64,000 bases of DNA from Opitutaceae bacterium (GTDB lineage Bacteria; Verrucomicrobiota; Verrucomicrobiia; Opitutales; Opitutaceae): assembly GCA_016715765.1 (NCBI GenBank), contig JADJZJ010000013.1, positions 40,180 to 104,179 on the forward strand, given 5' to 3'. A program made the translations under genes and the position numbers. Each line of letters begins with the position of its first letter. The first letter of the stretch is position 1. Of this stretch, positions 16,274 through 23,725 are shown piece by piece. The notes under the pieces were generated by a model. It was given only the letters and a program-made list of their open reading frames with translations, had not been told where the DNA came from and searched no databases.

Positions 16274-17153
16274 ACGCATCCGCTCCACGGCCGAGCTGCG
16301 CGCCTTCCAGCGCCTCATGCTGCAGGCTGTCATCCGCCCGCTGGCCCGCGGCCACCGCGCGCAGCGCCGCTGGTCCGACGGCCGTCCGGCGGCGGAGGTG
16401 GTGGGCAGTTTTTCCGTGGCCAACGACCGGCTCTCGGCGCTCGAACGCATCGAGATTTACAACCGGATGTACTGGTTTCGCACGCTGGACTCGCTGTACG
16501 AGGATCTCCCCGGCGTGCGCGCCGTGCTCGGCGGGAAAAAATTCATGCGCCTCGCCGAGGCCTATCTGACCAGGCATCCCTCGCGTTCCTTCACCCTCCG
16601 CGACCTGCCGGCGCGATTGGAGCGATTTATCCGCACGCATCCGCGGCTGAGCGCACCGCACACGGCGCTGGCGGCGGACATGGCGGCGTTCGAGTGGGCG
16701 CAGGTTGAATGCTACGACGGGGCCGCGCATGCGCCGCTCACCCCGGCCGCGCTCGCCGGCCGGCCGGTGGCGAAGATGCGACTGGGGTTGCAGCCCCAGA
16801 TCCGGCTGCTGGCGCTCCGGCATCCGGTCGATGACTTTGCGATCGCGCTGAAACAGGGCGCGCTGCGCGGCGATGCCAGCAACGCGGTCGGGGCCGGGCC
16901 GCGGACCGGCCGGAATTCGGCCCGGCGGATGCGCCGGCCAAAGCCGGAGCGGGTGTGGCTGGCGGTGCACCGGCATGCGGGCCGCATCTATTTCAAGCGG
17001 CTGGAGGCCCCGGCGTTCAAGATCCTTGGCGCCCTGCGGGCGGGCCGGACCCTGGAGCAGGCGGTGGCATGCGCTGGCCGCGGGGTGAAGCCGGAGCTGG
17101 TGCGCGACTGGTTCATGACCTGGATGCAGCTTGGCTGGTTCTGTGGGCTGTAA
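16254..17153 (+). CDS. DUF2063 RiPP maturation partner (HvfC/BufC-like)
   Basis: A 299-residue protein that starts inside the MNIO gene. The N-terminal DUF2063 domain includes RAFQRLMLQAVIRPL, SALERIEIYNRMYWFRTLDS and LYEDLPGVRAVLGGKKFMRL, then AYLTRHPSRSFTLRDL. This pattern is characteristic of the partner proteins that hold the precursor leader for the MNIO enzyme (MbnC-like role). The C-terminal half has WLAVHRHAGRIYFKRLEAPA and a helical end GWFCGL, which resembles a winged-helix peptide-binding module. The N-terminal Met codon is the first in frame after the MNIO conserved core. Function is well supported by the operon. Confidence 0.88.
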   Translation: MPSRAPERIRSTAELRAFQRLMLQAVIRPLARGHRAQRRWSDGRPAAEVVGSFSVANDRLSALERIEIYNRMYWFRTLDSLYEDLPGVRAVLGGKKFMRLAEAYLTRHPSRSFTLRDLPARLERFIRTHPRLSAPHTALAADMAAFEWAQVECYDGAAHAPLTPAALAGRPVAKMRLGLQPQIRLLALRHPVDDFAIALKQGALRGDASNAVGAGPRTGRNSARRMRRPKPERVWLAVHRHAGRIYFKRLEAPAFKILGALRAGRTLEQAVACAGRGVKPELVRDWFMTWMQLGWFCGL

Positions 17154-17175
17154 TCGGGATGCCGGAACAATTCAT

Positions 17176-17318
17176 TTGAACCACAGATGTGCACAGATGA
17201 ACACAGATCAGAAAGATTGGGATGCCCAGGCCATGGATTCGTTGCCCGGTGACATCATTTGGTGAGTCAATTCCCTCTGCTTTATATCTGTGTGTATCCG
17301 TGTGCATCTGTGGTTCAA
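17176..17318. repeat. Inverted-repeat element, cacagatgaacacagat family
   Basis: Arms TTGAACCACAGATGTGCACA and TGTGCATCTGTGGTTCAA enclose about 100 bases. It lies between the DUF2063 and DoxX genes, so an interspersed repeat interrupts the RiPP operon. Confidence 0.8.
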
Positions 17319-17387
17319 CTGCATGAGTCTGACTTCTGCTTCGCGCGGGAATATTTCTTACCGGCAGGCTTCTCATCCGATCCTCCA

Positions 17388-17858
17388 ATGTACCTCAAAT
17401 CCGCCCTGAACTCCGCCGAAACCCTTCTCGCCAGAATCGGCACCGCCCTGCAATCACCGCTCCTGCTGGTCCTGCGCCTGTACTGGGGCTGGTCGTTTGC
17501 CCAGACCGGCTGGGGCAAGCTCACCCACCTCGATCGCACGGCCGGATTTTTCGCGAGCCTCGACCTGCCCTGGCCGAAGTTGAACGCCATTTTGGCCGGG
17601 GGCACGGAATGTGTCGGCGGCATTCTGCTATTGCTCGGCCTTGGGTCGCGGCTGGTGGCCGTCCCGCTCGCCTTCACGATGGGCGTCGCCTACGCGACCG
17701 CGCACCGGGAGGAACTGGGTGCGATTTTCCGCGATACCGACAAATTCACGGAGGCGCCGCCGTTCCTGTTTCTGCTGGTGGTGCTGCTCGTGCTGAGCTT
17801 CGGCCCGGGCAGGTTTTCGCTCGATGCCTGGCTCAGGCCGGGCCGCCAGAAATCCTAG
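17388..17858 (+). CDS. DoxX-family membrane protein of the RiPP locus
   Basis: A 156-residue inner-membrane protein with four membrane segments. It begins with a DoxX-type helix LLLVLRLYWGWSFAQTGWGK, continues FFASLDLPWPKLNAILAGGT with ECVGGILLLLGLGSRLVAVP, then AFTMGVAYATAHREEL, and the last helix PFLFLLVVLLVLSFGPGRFS. DoxX proteins commonly close MNIO RiPP operons (BufD/HvfX), where a role in membrane redox or metal handling is proposed. It is 234 bases from the DUF2063 gene because of an inserted repeat, so cotranscription is likely but not shown. Confidence 0.85.
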   Translation: MYLKSALNSAETLLARIGTALQSPLLLVLRLYWGWSFAQTGWGKLTHLDRTAGFFASLDLPWPKLNAILAGGTECVGGILLLLGLGSRLVAVPLAFTMGVAYATAHREELGAIFRDTDKFTEAPPFLFLLVVLLVLSFGPGRFSLDAWLRPGRQKS

Positions 17859-17900
17859 CACGGTTCAGGCAGGTTCCCCGACCGCCGCCCTGAATTCTGC

Positions 17901-17975
17901 TTTCCGCGGATTACACGGATCGACGCGGATGGCGGAGGTGTTATCCGCGTCGATCCGCGTGATCCGCGGGAAAAC
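17901..17975. repeat. Inverted-repeat element, ccgcggattacacggatcg family
   Basis: TTTCCGCGGATTACACGGAT and TCCGCGTGATCCGCGGGAAA pair around a GGCGGAGGTG centre. It sits between the convergent DoxX gene and the GYF-domain gene and may act as a two-way terminator. Confidence 0.7.
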
Positions 17976-17989
17976 TTCGCCGACTGTTC

Positions 17990-18856
17990 CTAGGGCTTTG
18001 CCGGCGGACGGCAGAGGTCCTCGTAGGCGTAGGCCACGGCGCCGATGAAGATGGGCAGCGTGACGAAGAAGCCGATGAAGAGGCCGATCACGCCCAGCGC
18101 GGCGATGATGGCGCCAAGCAGGATGAGTCCGAACATGCGCCACCACTGGGCGGTGACGACCCGGCGGCTGACTTCCATCGCGGACCAGAACTCCAGTTTC
18201 TGATCGACGATCAGGAGATAGATGAACGAGTAGCTAATCGCCAGATAGATGCCGGGCAAAATCAGCAGCAGTACGCCCAGCATCGTGAGCAGGGTGGAAA
18301 CGAGCGAGGCCAGCATCAGCGGCAGGAAGGCGAGGCTGAATCCGCAGAAGGCGTCACCCAGTTCCGCCGGCTCGCCGCGGATCTTCTTGAGATAAAAGAC
18401 ATAGAGGCCGCCGTAAAACACGCCGGTCAGCAGCAGACTTACCAGCATGCCGAGCAGCGGGATGGACTGCGCGATGAGCATCACCACGAAAAGCACGAAG
18501 GTCGTGCCGACGATGGGCCAGAAATTGGCCTTCAGGAGATTCCAGCTCCGTTCGAGGCAGCCGCCGATGTCGAGTTTGCCGGCGCGCGCGATGAGGTCGT
18601 CCGCGTAGGCCCTGGGGTCCACCTTGATCGTCCCGGCCGGTTCCGTGGAGGCCGGTGGCGGGGTGGCCGCAGGAGGTGGCACGGCCGCGCCGGTGCCGCT
18701 GAACTCCGCAAAGTCTCCGAGCCGGCGCCATTGCTCGTCGCCGGCTTTCTTCGCCTTGGTATCGAGATTCGCCCGTCCGCTCGTTATCCATGCCTGCACC
18801 TGTTCCGTCGTCACAGGGCCGTACTCTTTGCCGTCGCCGCCGATGATGGTGAACAT
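17990..18856 (-). CDS. GYF-domain (DUF4339) multi-pass membrane protein
   Basis: A 288-residue protein. The N-terminus (FTIIGGDGKEYGPVTTEQVQ and AWITSGRANLDTKAK) is a GYF_2/DUF4339 module that binds peptides. A Pro/Ala-rich linker follows (VPPPAATPPPASTEPA), then a membrane region with five to six helices, including FWPIVGTTFVLFVVMLIAQS and LLTMLGVLLLILPGIYLAIS. The start at MFTIIGG (18856) fits the domain edge; an ATG at 18901 would add 15 residues. Related proteins are common and of unknown function. The gene stands alone. Confidence 0.75.
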   Translation of the reverse strand: MFTIIGGDGKEYGPVTTEQVQAWITSGRANLDTKAKKAGDEQWRRLGDFAEFSGTGAAVPPPAATPPPASTEPAGTIKVDPRAYADDLIARAGKLDIGGCLERSWNLLKANFWPIVGTTFVLFVVMLIAQSIPLLGMLVSLLLTGVFYGGLYVFYLKKIRGEPAELGDAFCGFSLAFLPLMLASLVSTLLTMLGVLLLILPGIYLAISYSFIYLLIVDQKLEFWSAMEVSRRVVTAQWWRMFGLILLGAIIAALGVIGLFIGFFVTLPIFIGAVAYAYEDLCRPPAKP

Positions 18857-18968
18857 AGTGTTGGAATTCAGGACGGAAGGACGCCGGGGGTCAATCTTCA
18901 TGGGGCATCCGGTGGCGCAGGGTGGGAGGGAGCTTGCTCGCGACCGATTCGCCGGCGGGATGCAGTTG

Positions 18969-19156
18969 TAGGGCGGGGTCTCCTCCTTCGCCGGGCCTAC
19001 GGAGGACAGGTCCGAACCCCGCCTGGGAGCGCGACCGCCCTCGGTCGCAATCAACCGCCAATCCCCAAGGTTCGAGAAAGAGAAAGATAACGATAACGAG
19101 AAAGATTGGAGTATAGCGGGAGACTGAAAGGCGGGGTTCGGAGACCCCGCCCTACA
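18969..19156. repeat. Composite inverted repeat, tagggcggggt / gcgaccgccctcggtcgc family
   Basis: The arms are GTAGGGCGGGGTCTCC at 18969 and CGGAGACCCCGCCCTACA near 19137. Between them lie CTGGGAGCGCGACCGCCCTC with GGTCGCAAT and a GAGAAAGAGAAAG tract. The same set of motifs recurs at 31456, 38690 and 43456. Confidence 0.75.
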
Positions 19157-19165
19157 CCCGGCGCA

Positions 19166-20242
19166 TCACTCCCCGGATTCCAGGCGCATGCGGGCGCGCA
19201 CGCCGCGGTGGATCTTTTTCCAGGCATCGCGGTTGGCCCGGGCCAGGTGGGGATCGGCCTGGCGCGCGGCATAGGCCTGTTCCCGCTGCAATTTCAGGAA
19301 ACTCTGCCAGCGGTCCTCCCCCAGCGTACCCTCGTTCAGCGCGGCGAGGACCGCGCAACCGGGCTCGGTGGCATGACGGCAATCGTGGAAACGGCATTGT
19401 GCGGCCAGGGCGCTGATGTCGGCAAACGTATCGCCGACGGCCTCCGCCGGCGGATCCCAGAACTGCAGCTCCCGCATCCCCGGCGTGTCGATCACGAGGG
19501 CGCCGCCCGGCGTCACAAAGAGTTCGCGGCGGGTCGTGGTGTGCCGGCCTTTGTTCACGGCCGTGCTGAGGGCGGTGGTGGATTGCTGGTCGGCCCCCAG
19601 CAGCCGGTTGATGAGGGTGGATTTGCCGACGCCCGACGAACCGAGCAGGGCGAGGGTGGATCCCGGCGTCAGCCACGGGGCCAGCCGGTCAAGGCCGTCG
19701 CCGTGCGAGGCGCTGAGGGCGACGACCGGCGCCCCGGCGGCGATCGCCACGGTCTCGGCCTCGGCGGCGGCGGGGTCGGGATGCAGGTCGGTCTTGTTGA
19801 GCACGACGACCGGCTGGGCCCCGCTGTCCCGGGCGAGGGTCAGGTAGCGCTCGATGCGGCGCAGGTTGTAATTGCCATCCAGGGCGGTGAGCAGGAGCAC
19901 GGTGTCGAGGTTGGCGGCGATGACCTGCTCCTCGGCGAGCGGTCCGGCGGCGCGCCGGGAAAACTGCGTGCGCCGCGGCAGCACCGCATGGATGTCCGCG
20001 CGGCGCTCGCCAGACCGGAGGCGGACGACGACCCAGTCGCCAACCGCGGGCAGGGCGGCGCGGGTGGCGGTGTCATGGAGCATCCGGCCGGTACAGACCG
20101 CGGGCACGAGTTCGGCCCCGAGAAAAACCTCGCAGGCGTGCTTGTGGGCGCGGGCGACCCGGGCGGGGGAAAAATCACTGTCGGAGTAGGGCTGGAAGTG
20201 TTGCGCAAAGCTGTCGTTCCAACCGAGGGCGGACAAAGTCAT
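19166..20242 (-). CDS. rsgA: Ribosome small subunit-dependent GTPase A
   Basis: A 358-residue circularly permuted GTPase that aids late 30S ribosomal subunit assembly. An N-terminal OB-fold (VGDWVVVRL) precedes the permuted motifs: G4 as LNKTD, then G1 as LLGSSGVGKSTLIN, a G2 region GRHTTTRRE, and G3 as IDTPGMRE. The C-terminal zinc-binding part has CRFHDCRHATEPGC. Length and motif order are typical of RsgA. It is on the minus strand and ends just after a repeat; its start is 70 bases from a terminator that faces the same way. Confidence 0.94.
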   Translation of the reverse strand: MTLSALGWNDSFAQHFQPYSDSDFSPARVARAHKHACEVFLGAELVPAVCTGRMLHDTATRAALPAVGDWVVVRLRSGERRADIHAVLPRRTQFSRRAAGPLAEEQVIAANLDTVLLLTALDGNYNLRRIERYLTLARDSGAQPVVVLNKTDLHPDPAAAEAETVAIAAGAPVVALSASHGDGLDRLAPWLTPGSTLALLGSSGVGKSTLINRLLGADQQSTTALSTAVNKGRHTTTRRELFVTPGGALVIDTPGMRELQFWDPPAEAVGDTFADISALAAQCRFHDCRHATEPGCAVLAALNEGTLGEDRWQSFLKLQREQAYAARQADPHLARANRDAWKKIHRGVRARMRLESGE

Positions 20243-20315
20243 GGGAGAAAAACACTGTCGAAATTTAAGGAAAGGAATCTGACCGGGAAGGCGCCGGCGC
20301 GGTGAGGCGTCGCGC

Positions 20316-20348
20316 GAAAACGAAAAAGGCCGCCCCGTGGGGCGGCCT
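20316..20348 (-). terminator. Rho-independent terminator on the minus strand
   Basis: AGGCCGCCCC and GGGGCGGCCT form a 10-base stem with a minimal loop. On the minus strand the stem is followed by TTTTTCGTTTTC. It would stop transcripts arriving from above 20350, which suggests a minus-strand unit there. Confidence 0.75.
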
Positions 20349-20371
20349 CGGTCATGATATGCCAGCGCGAA

Positions 20372-20596
20372 TCAGGCGCTGGCGGACAGGGCAACCGCCA
20401 CGGGCAGGCAAGTGGACACAATGACAGAGGTGTGCATGGGTGCGGGGTGGTTGAAGGTTGCGGTTGGTGCCTCGGCGGAGGCGAACAGGGACAGGCAAGA
20501 TGCTTGGGTCGGGGGAGTCAATCCAGACATGCCTACGCAAGAATGCGTACGGGTGGATACGGCAACAGCCTTGATGCGGTTCCGCTGCTTCGGCAT
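20372..20596 (-). CDS. Possible small protein ending at a terminator
   Basis: A 74-codon frame beginning MPKQRNRIKAVAVSTRT and ending in the weakly hydrophobic VIVSTCLPVAVALSASA. A terminator follows 24 bases after its stop on the same strand, which argues that something is transcribed here. Codon third positions are less GC-biased than in neighbours, and no family is recognised. It could equally be an untranslated small RNA. Confidence 0.3.
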   Translation of the reverse strand: MPKQRNRIKAVAVSTRTHSCVGMSGLTPPTQASCLSLFASAEAPTATFNHPAPMHTSVIVSTCLPVAVALSASA

Positions 20597-20621
20597 CGGG
20601 TAAGTACCCTATTCCATACCC

Positions 20622-21227
20622 ATGAAATCATTCCTCCGCATCCCCGCGTTATTTGCCGTCCTGCTTGCCGCCATGCCGTCCGCGAACGCCACCGACATGG
20701 CCGATGTGGTCAAGGCCCAGGTGATCCTGGGCAAGGTCCTTGAGTACACCTCGAAGTACCAGGTCCAAACCGGCACCATCGAGGCGCCCCTGCCGCTGAC
20801 CAATAAAAAGGGCAAATATTTCGTCCCCTACAACGCCGAGGGCCAGATCACGGAATGGGCGGCCAAGACCCTCAACACCCAACTGGGTGCGGCCATCGGT
20901 GCCAAGGCGGGCGAGGAAGCGGGGAAGCACCTGGCCGCCAAGGTGCCGTTCGGCGGACTTGCCTCCGGCCTGATGAAGAAGAAGGGCAAGGAAATGGGCG
21001 CGGTCGCGGCCATTGGCGGGACGGAATTCATCAAGAAGACCTCCGCGCTCTCCTTCAACAATCTCGACGACCTGGCCGTGTACATGCACGTGAAGCACGG
21101 TAGCAGCGGCGATTACGCCCAGGCGCTCGCGGCCGCCATGGCCATCTACCCGGCGCTCGAGGGCAGCTACGACAACGCCATCCGTAGCGCGTACCAACGC
21201 TCCCGGCAGACGCAAGGGACCAAGTAA
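20622..21227 (+). CDS. Secreted hypothetical protein
   Basis: A 201-residue protein with a clear signal peptide (MKSFLRIPALFAVLLAAMPS with cleavage after ANA). The mature part has a Gly/Ala-rich stretch (LGAAIGAKAGEEAGKHLAAK) that resembles a glycine-zipper membrane segment, and otherwise soluble sequence. No known family was recognised. It precedes a set of periplasmic and lipoprotein genes on the same strand and may belong to their system, though a 198-base gap separates it from the next gene. Confidence 0.75.
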   Translation: MKSFLRIPALFAVLLAAMPSANATDMADVVKAQVILGKVLEYTSKYQVQTGTIEAPLPLTNKKGKYFVPYNAEGQITEWAAKTLNTQLGAAIGAKAGEEAGKHLAAKVPFGGLASGLMKKKGKEMGAVAAIGGTEFIKKTSALSFNNLDDLAVYMHVKHGSSGDYAQALAAAMAIYPALEGSYDNAIRSAYQRSRQTQGTK

Positions 21228-21425
21228 TCAACCCGGGCACGGAGCGGAAACCGCCAGTCGCAAATGTCTTGCACGCGTGCGGTCGGCGGGCTTCAACCAC
21301 GCCCGCGGAACATGTTCGCCTTCAATCCGTCATTATCCGACCATCGGCGTACCCTTAACCCGGCACGGTACAAAACCCCGGCCGGTTGTTGATTTCGCCG
21401 GACGAACCCTCAACCCGACTCCTCC

Positions 21426-22619
21426 ATGACGTTTGCACAATTCAAGCACTCCCTCTGCGCGCTCGCCTTTGGCGCGGGCAGCCTGCTGGCCCAGCCGGCG
21501 GAAACTCCCCAGACCACCGTCCAGACCAAGACCTACGACCAGGATGGCCGGAAGGTGACCGAACGTACGCTGACCACGGTCGTCAAGGAGACCGCGCCCA
21601 AGCCCGAGGCGACCACGGTCGCGATCTTTGTGGCCAATCGGGCCGGCACCGTGGGCGACAGCGAACTCGGCGCCTTGGAGGACTATATCACCGGCCGGGT
21701 CACCGACCTCAATGTGCAGGTCATCAGCGGCGAGACCGCCCTCAACGCCGTGGCCGGCATGGAACCCGGCGCCAAGGCCAACGAACTCGACGCCCAGATG
21801 GCCCAGAGCACGTCGGCGGTCCGCCTGGCCCAGACACTCGGCGCGACACACCTCCTGCAGGTCACCCTCACCGGCTTTGAATCCAACAAGCGCAAGGTCG
21901 ACGCCTACGGCGTCAAGGCGACCAACGAGGAGCGCACCGCGCGCGTGACCTACAAGATCCTCGACGGCGTCACCGGCGCCAGCCTGGCGTCCGACACCGT
22001 GCGCGTTTCCAAGACGGTCCAGCAGACGGACTCATCCTCGGAGGAGCTTTCCGGCGTGCTCAACGGTCTCCTGGAGGAGGCCGCCCAAAAGGTGGCCGTC
22101 AGTCTCAAGCGCCAGATCGACCGCGGCCGGCTGGCCTCGACCTCCGCCGCCCAGGGTACCGTCACCTTCACCCTCACGACCGAGCTCGCCGACGTTTACA
22201 TTCCCGACGTCCGCATCGGGGCGGAAAACACGATCAGCATCTCGGACAGCAAGTACAAGGTCTCCGCCCTGGCCGCCACCGTGGAAATCGACGGCATCGC
22301 CGTCGGCACGGCCCCCGGCCAGATCCAGGCGAAGGCCGGCCTGCACAAGCTCCGCGTCGTCCGCGAAGGCTTCAAGCCCTGGGAACGCACCGTCAATCTC
22401 AGCAACGGCCAGAAGCTGAACGTCCCGCTCGAGATGACCGATGCCGGCTACGCCCGCTGGCAGGACGCCACCAGGTTCATCAATGACCTGAAAAACGGCG
22501 CCAAGCTGACTGATGCCGAGGTCAAGGTGCTCGAGGGCCAGGCCAAGATGTTTGAGCAAAGCGGCTTCAAGGTGGACACCAAGGAAGGCATCCAGATCAC
22601 CAACAAGTCCCTCTTCTGA
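21426..22619 (+). CDS. Periplasmic PEGA-domain protein
   Basis: A 397-residue exported protein. The signal-like start is MTFAQFKHSLCALAFGAGSL. The first half resembles a CsgG/FlgT-type nucleotide-fold-like domain (TTVAIFVANRAGTVGDSELG and LAQTLGATHLLQVTLTGFES). Near residues 285-345 a PEGA module is visible (AATVEIDGIAVGTAPGQIQA, then KAGLHKLRVVREGFKPWERT), a small beta domain found in surface and periplasmic proteins. It is followed after 38 bases by another CsgG/FlgT-like protein, so the two probably act together at the envelope. The precise function is unknown. Confidence 0.8.
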   Translation: MTFAQFKHSLCALAFGAGSLLAQPAETPQTTVQTKTYDQDGRKVTERTLTTVVKETAPKPEATTVAIFVANRAGTVGDSELGALEDYITGRVTDLNVQVISGETALNAVAGMEPGAKANELDAQMAQSTSAVRLAQTLGATHLLQVTLTGFESNKRKVDAYGVKATNEERTARVTYKILDGVTGASLASDTVRVSKTVQQTDSSSEELSGVLNGLLEEAAQKVAVSLKRQIDRGRLASTSAAQGTVTFTLTTELADVYIPDVRIGAENTISISDSKYKVSALAATVEIDGIAVGTAPGQIQAKAGLHKLRVVREGFKPWERTVNLSNGQKLNVPLEMTDAGYARWQDATRFINDLKNGAKLTDAEVKVLEGQAKMFEQSGFKVDTKEGIQITNKSLF

Positions 22620-22657
22620 ACCCGCCGCACCCGTCCAACCCGCAACCCATTCCCATC

Positions 22658-23551
22658 ATGAAATCCGGACGAATTTTCCTCCTCCTCCTCACCGCCGCCG
22701 CCCTGTTCTGCGCTCCCGCCGTCCAGGCCCAGGAGGGCACCGGCAAGAAGAAGCTCGCGATCACCAAGATCGCCGCCACCGACGCGCTCACCAAGCGCAT
22801 GGCCAAACAGGGCGTCGAGCTCTCGCTGGACTCCGTGCTGCAGGCGCTCGATTCGCAGGTCTATGACCGCGTGCTCAACACCCGCCGCTTTGAGATCCTC
22901 GAGCGGTCGGATGCCGACGCCCTCGCCAAGGAGAGCGCCGCCGCCGGCGAGGCGTTCGCCTTCAACAAGGCCGACTACGTCCTCACCATCCGCGTCGACT
23001 CCTTCAACGACCGCCTGGAGGAGCGCAAGCTCGCCTCCCTCGGCAAGACCATCCGCGCCCGCACCATCGAGCTCTCGGCCGTCGCCAAGATCACCGAGGT
23101 CGCCACGCAGCGCGCGGTCGCCAGCACCAACTTCAAGGTGTCCAAGCGCGATTCCGAGAACCGCTCCGAAAACACCACCGCGCGCGTCGGCGAGGGTTCG
23201 GACGACCTCATGATCCAGGCCGTGTCCGAGATGGCCGGCAAGATCGCCGTGCGGGCGGCCGACACCATTTCGCCGGCCCGCGTCATCGGCAAGCGCGACC
23301 GGATCGTCACCATCAACCGCAACGACCAGTCCGGCATCAAGGTCGGCCAGGTCTGGGAGGTCTTCGCCCTGGGCGACGAACTCGAGGATCCCGACACCGG
23401 TGAGAAGACCCGCGAGGAAGTACTCGTCGGCAAGGTGAAGATCACCCGCGTCACGCCGCAGAACTCGCAGGGCGAGTCCGTCGAGGACACCGGCATCGAG
23501 CGCGGGGCGATCGTCCGCCTTGCCGAGGACGTCGAGGACGAGACCGAGTAA
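22658..23551 (+). CDS. Periplasmic CsgG/FlgT-like protein
   Basis: A 297-residue exported protein with signal peptide MKSGRIFLLLLTAAALFCAP (cleavage after VQA). The middle has YDRVLNTRRFEILERSDADA followed by LAKE, the pattern of CsgG/LpoB-like domains. The C-terminus (RDRIVTINRNDQSGIKVGQV, WEVFALGDELEDPDTGEKTR) matches FlgT C-terminal-like modules, which have a Gly-x-x-x-Gly-x-x-W/V core and a DP-TGE loop. It probably forms part of an outer-membrane or peptidoglycan-linked assembly with the neighbouring lipoproteins. No flagellar genes are nearby, so a flagellar role is not indicated. Confidence 0.8.
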   Translation: MKSGRIFLLLLTAAALFCAPAVQAQEGTGKKKLAITKIAATDALTKRMAKQGVELSLDSVLQALDSQVYDRVLNTRRFEILERSDADALAKESAAAGEAFAFNKADYVLTIRVDSFNDRLEERKLASLGKTIRARTIELSAVAKITEVATQRAVASTNFKVSKRDSENRSENTTARVGEGSDDLMIQAVSEMAGKIAVRAADTISPARVIGKRDRIVTINRNDQSGIKVGQVWEVFALGDELEDPDTGEKTREEVLVGKVKITRVTPQNSQGESVEDTGIERGAIVRLAEDVEDETE

Positions 23552-23725
23552 GCCGCCCAACCCCGATTGTCGTTCTGAGCGCAGCGAAGAATCAGCAGAT
23601 CGTCCGCCCAGGGCATTGGTGCCCGGGCGCGGGGTCGCCTGGGGGGGCGGGGCGGGGCGGACCGCCCGGGTGGCACTGAATTTCTCGGCAGGTCCGATCG
23701 CGGCCCCTTTCCATTTCCATCCAGC

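Noticed and set aside
22658..23551. Flagellar FlgT gene
   Set aside because: Only the C-terminal module resembles FlgT and no flagellar gene is nearby.
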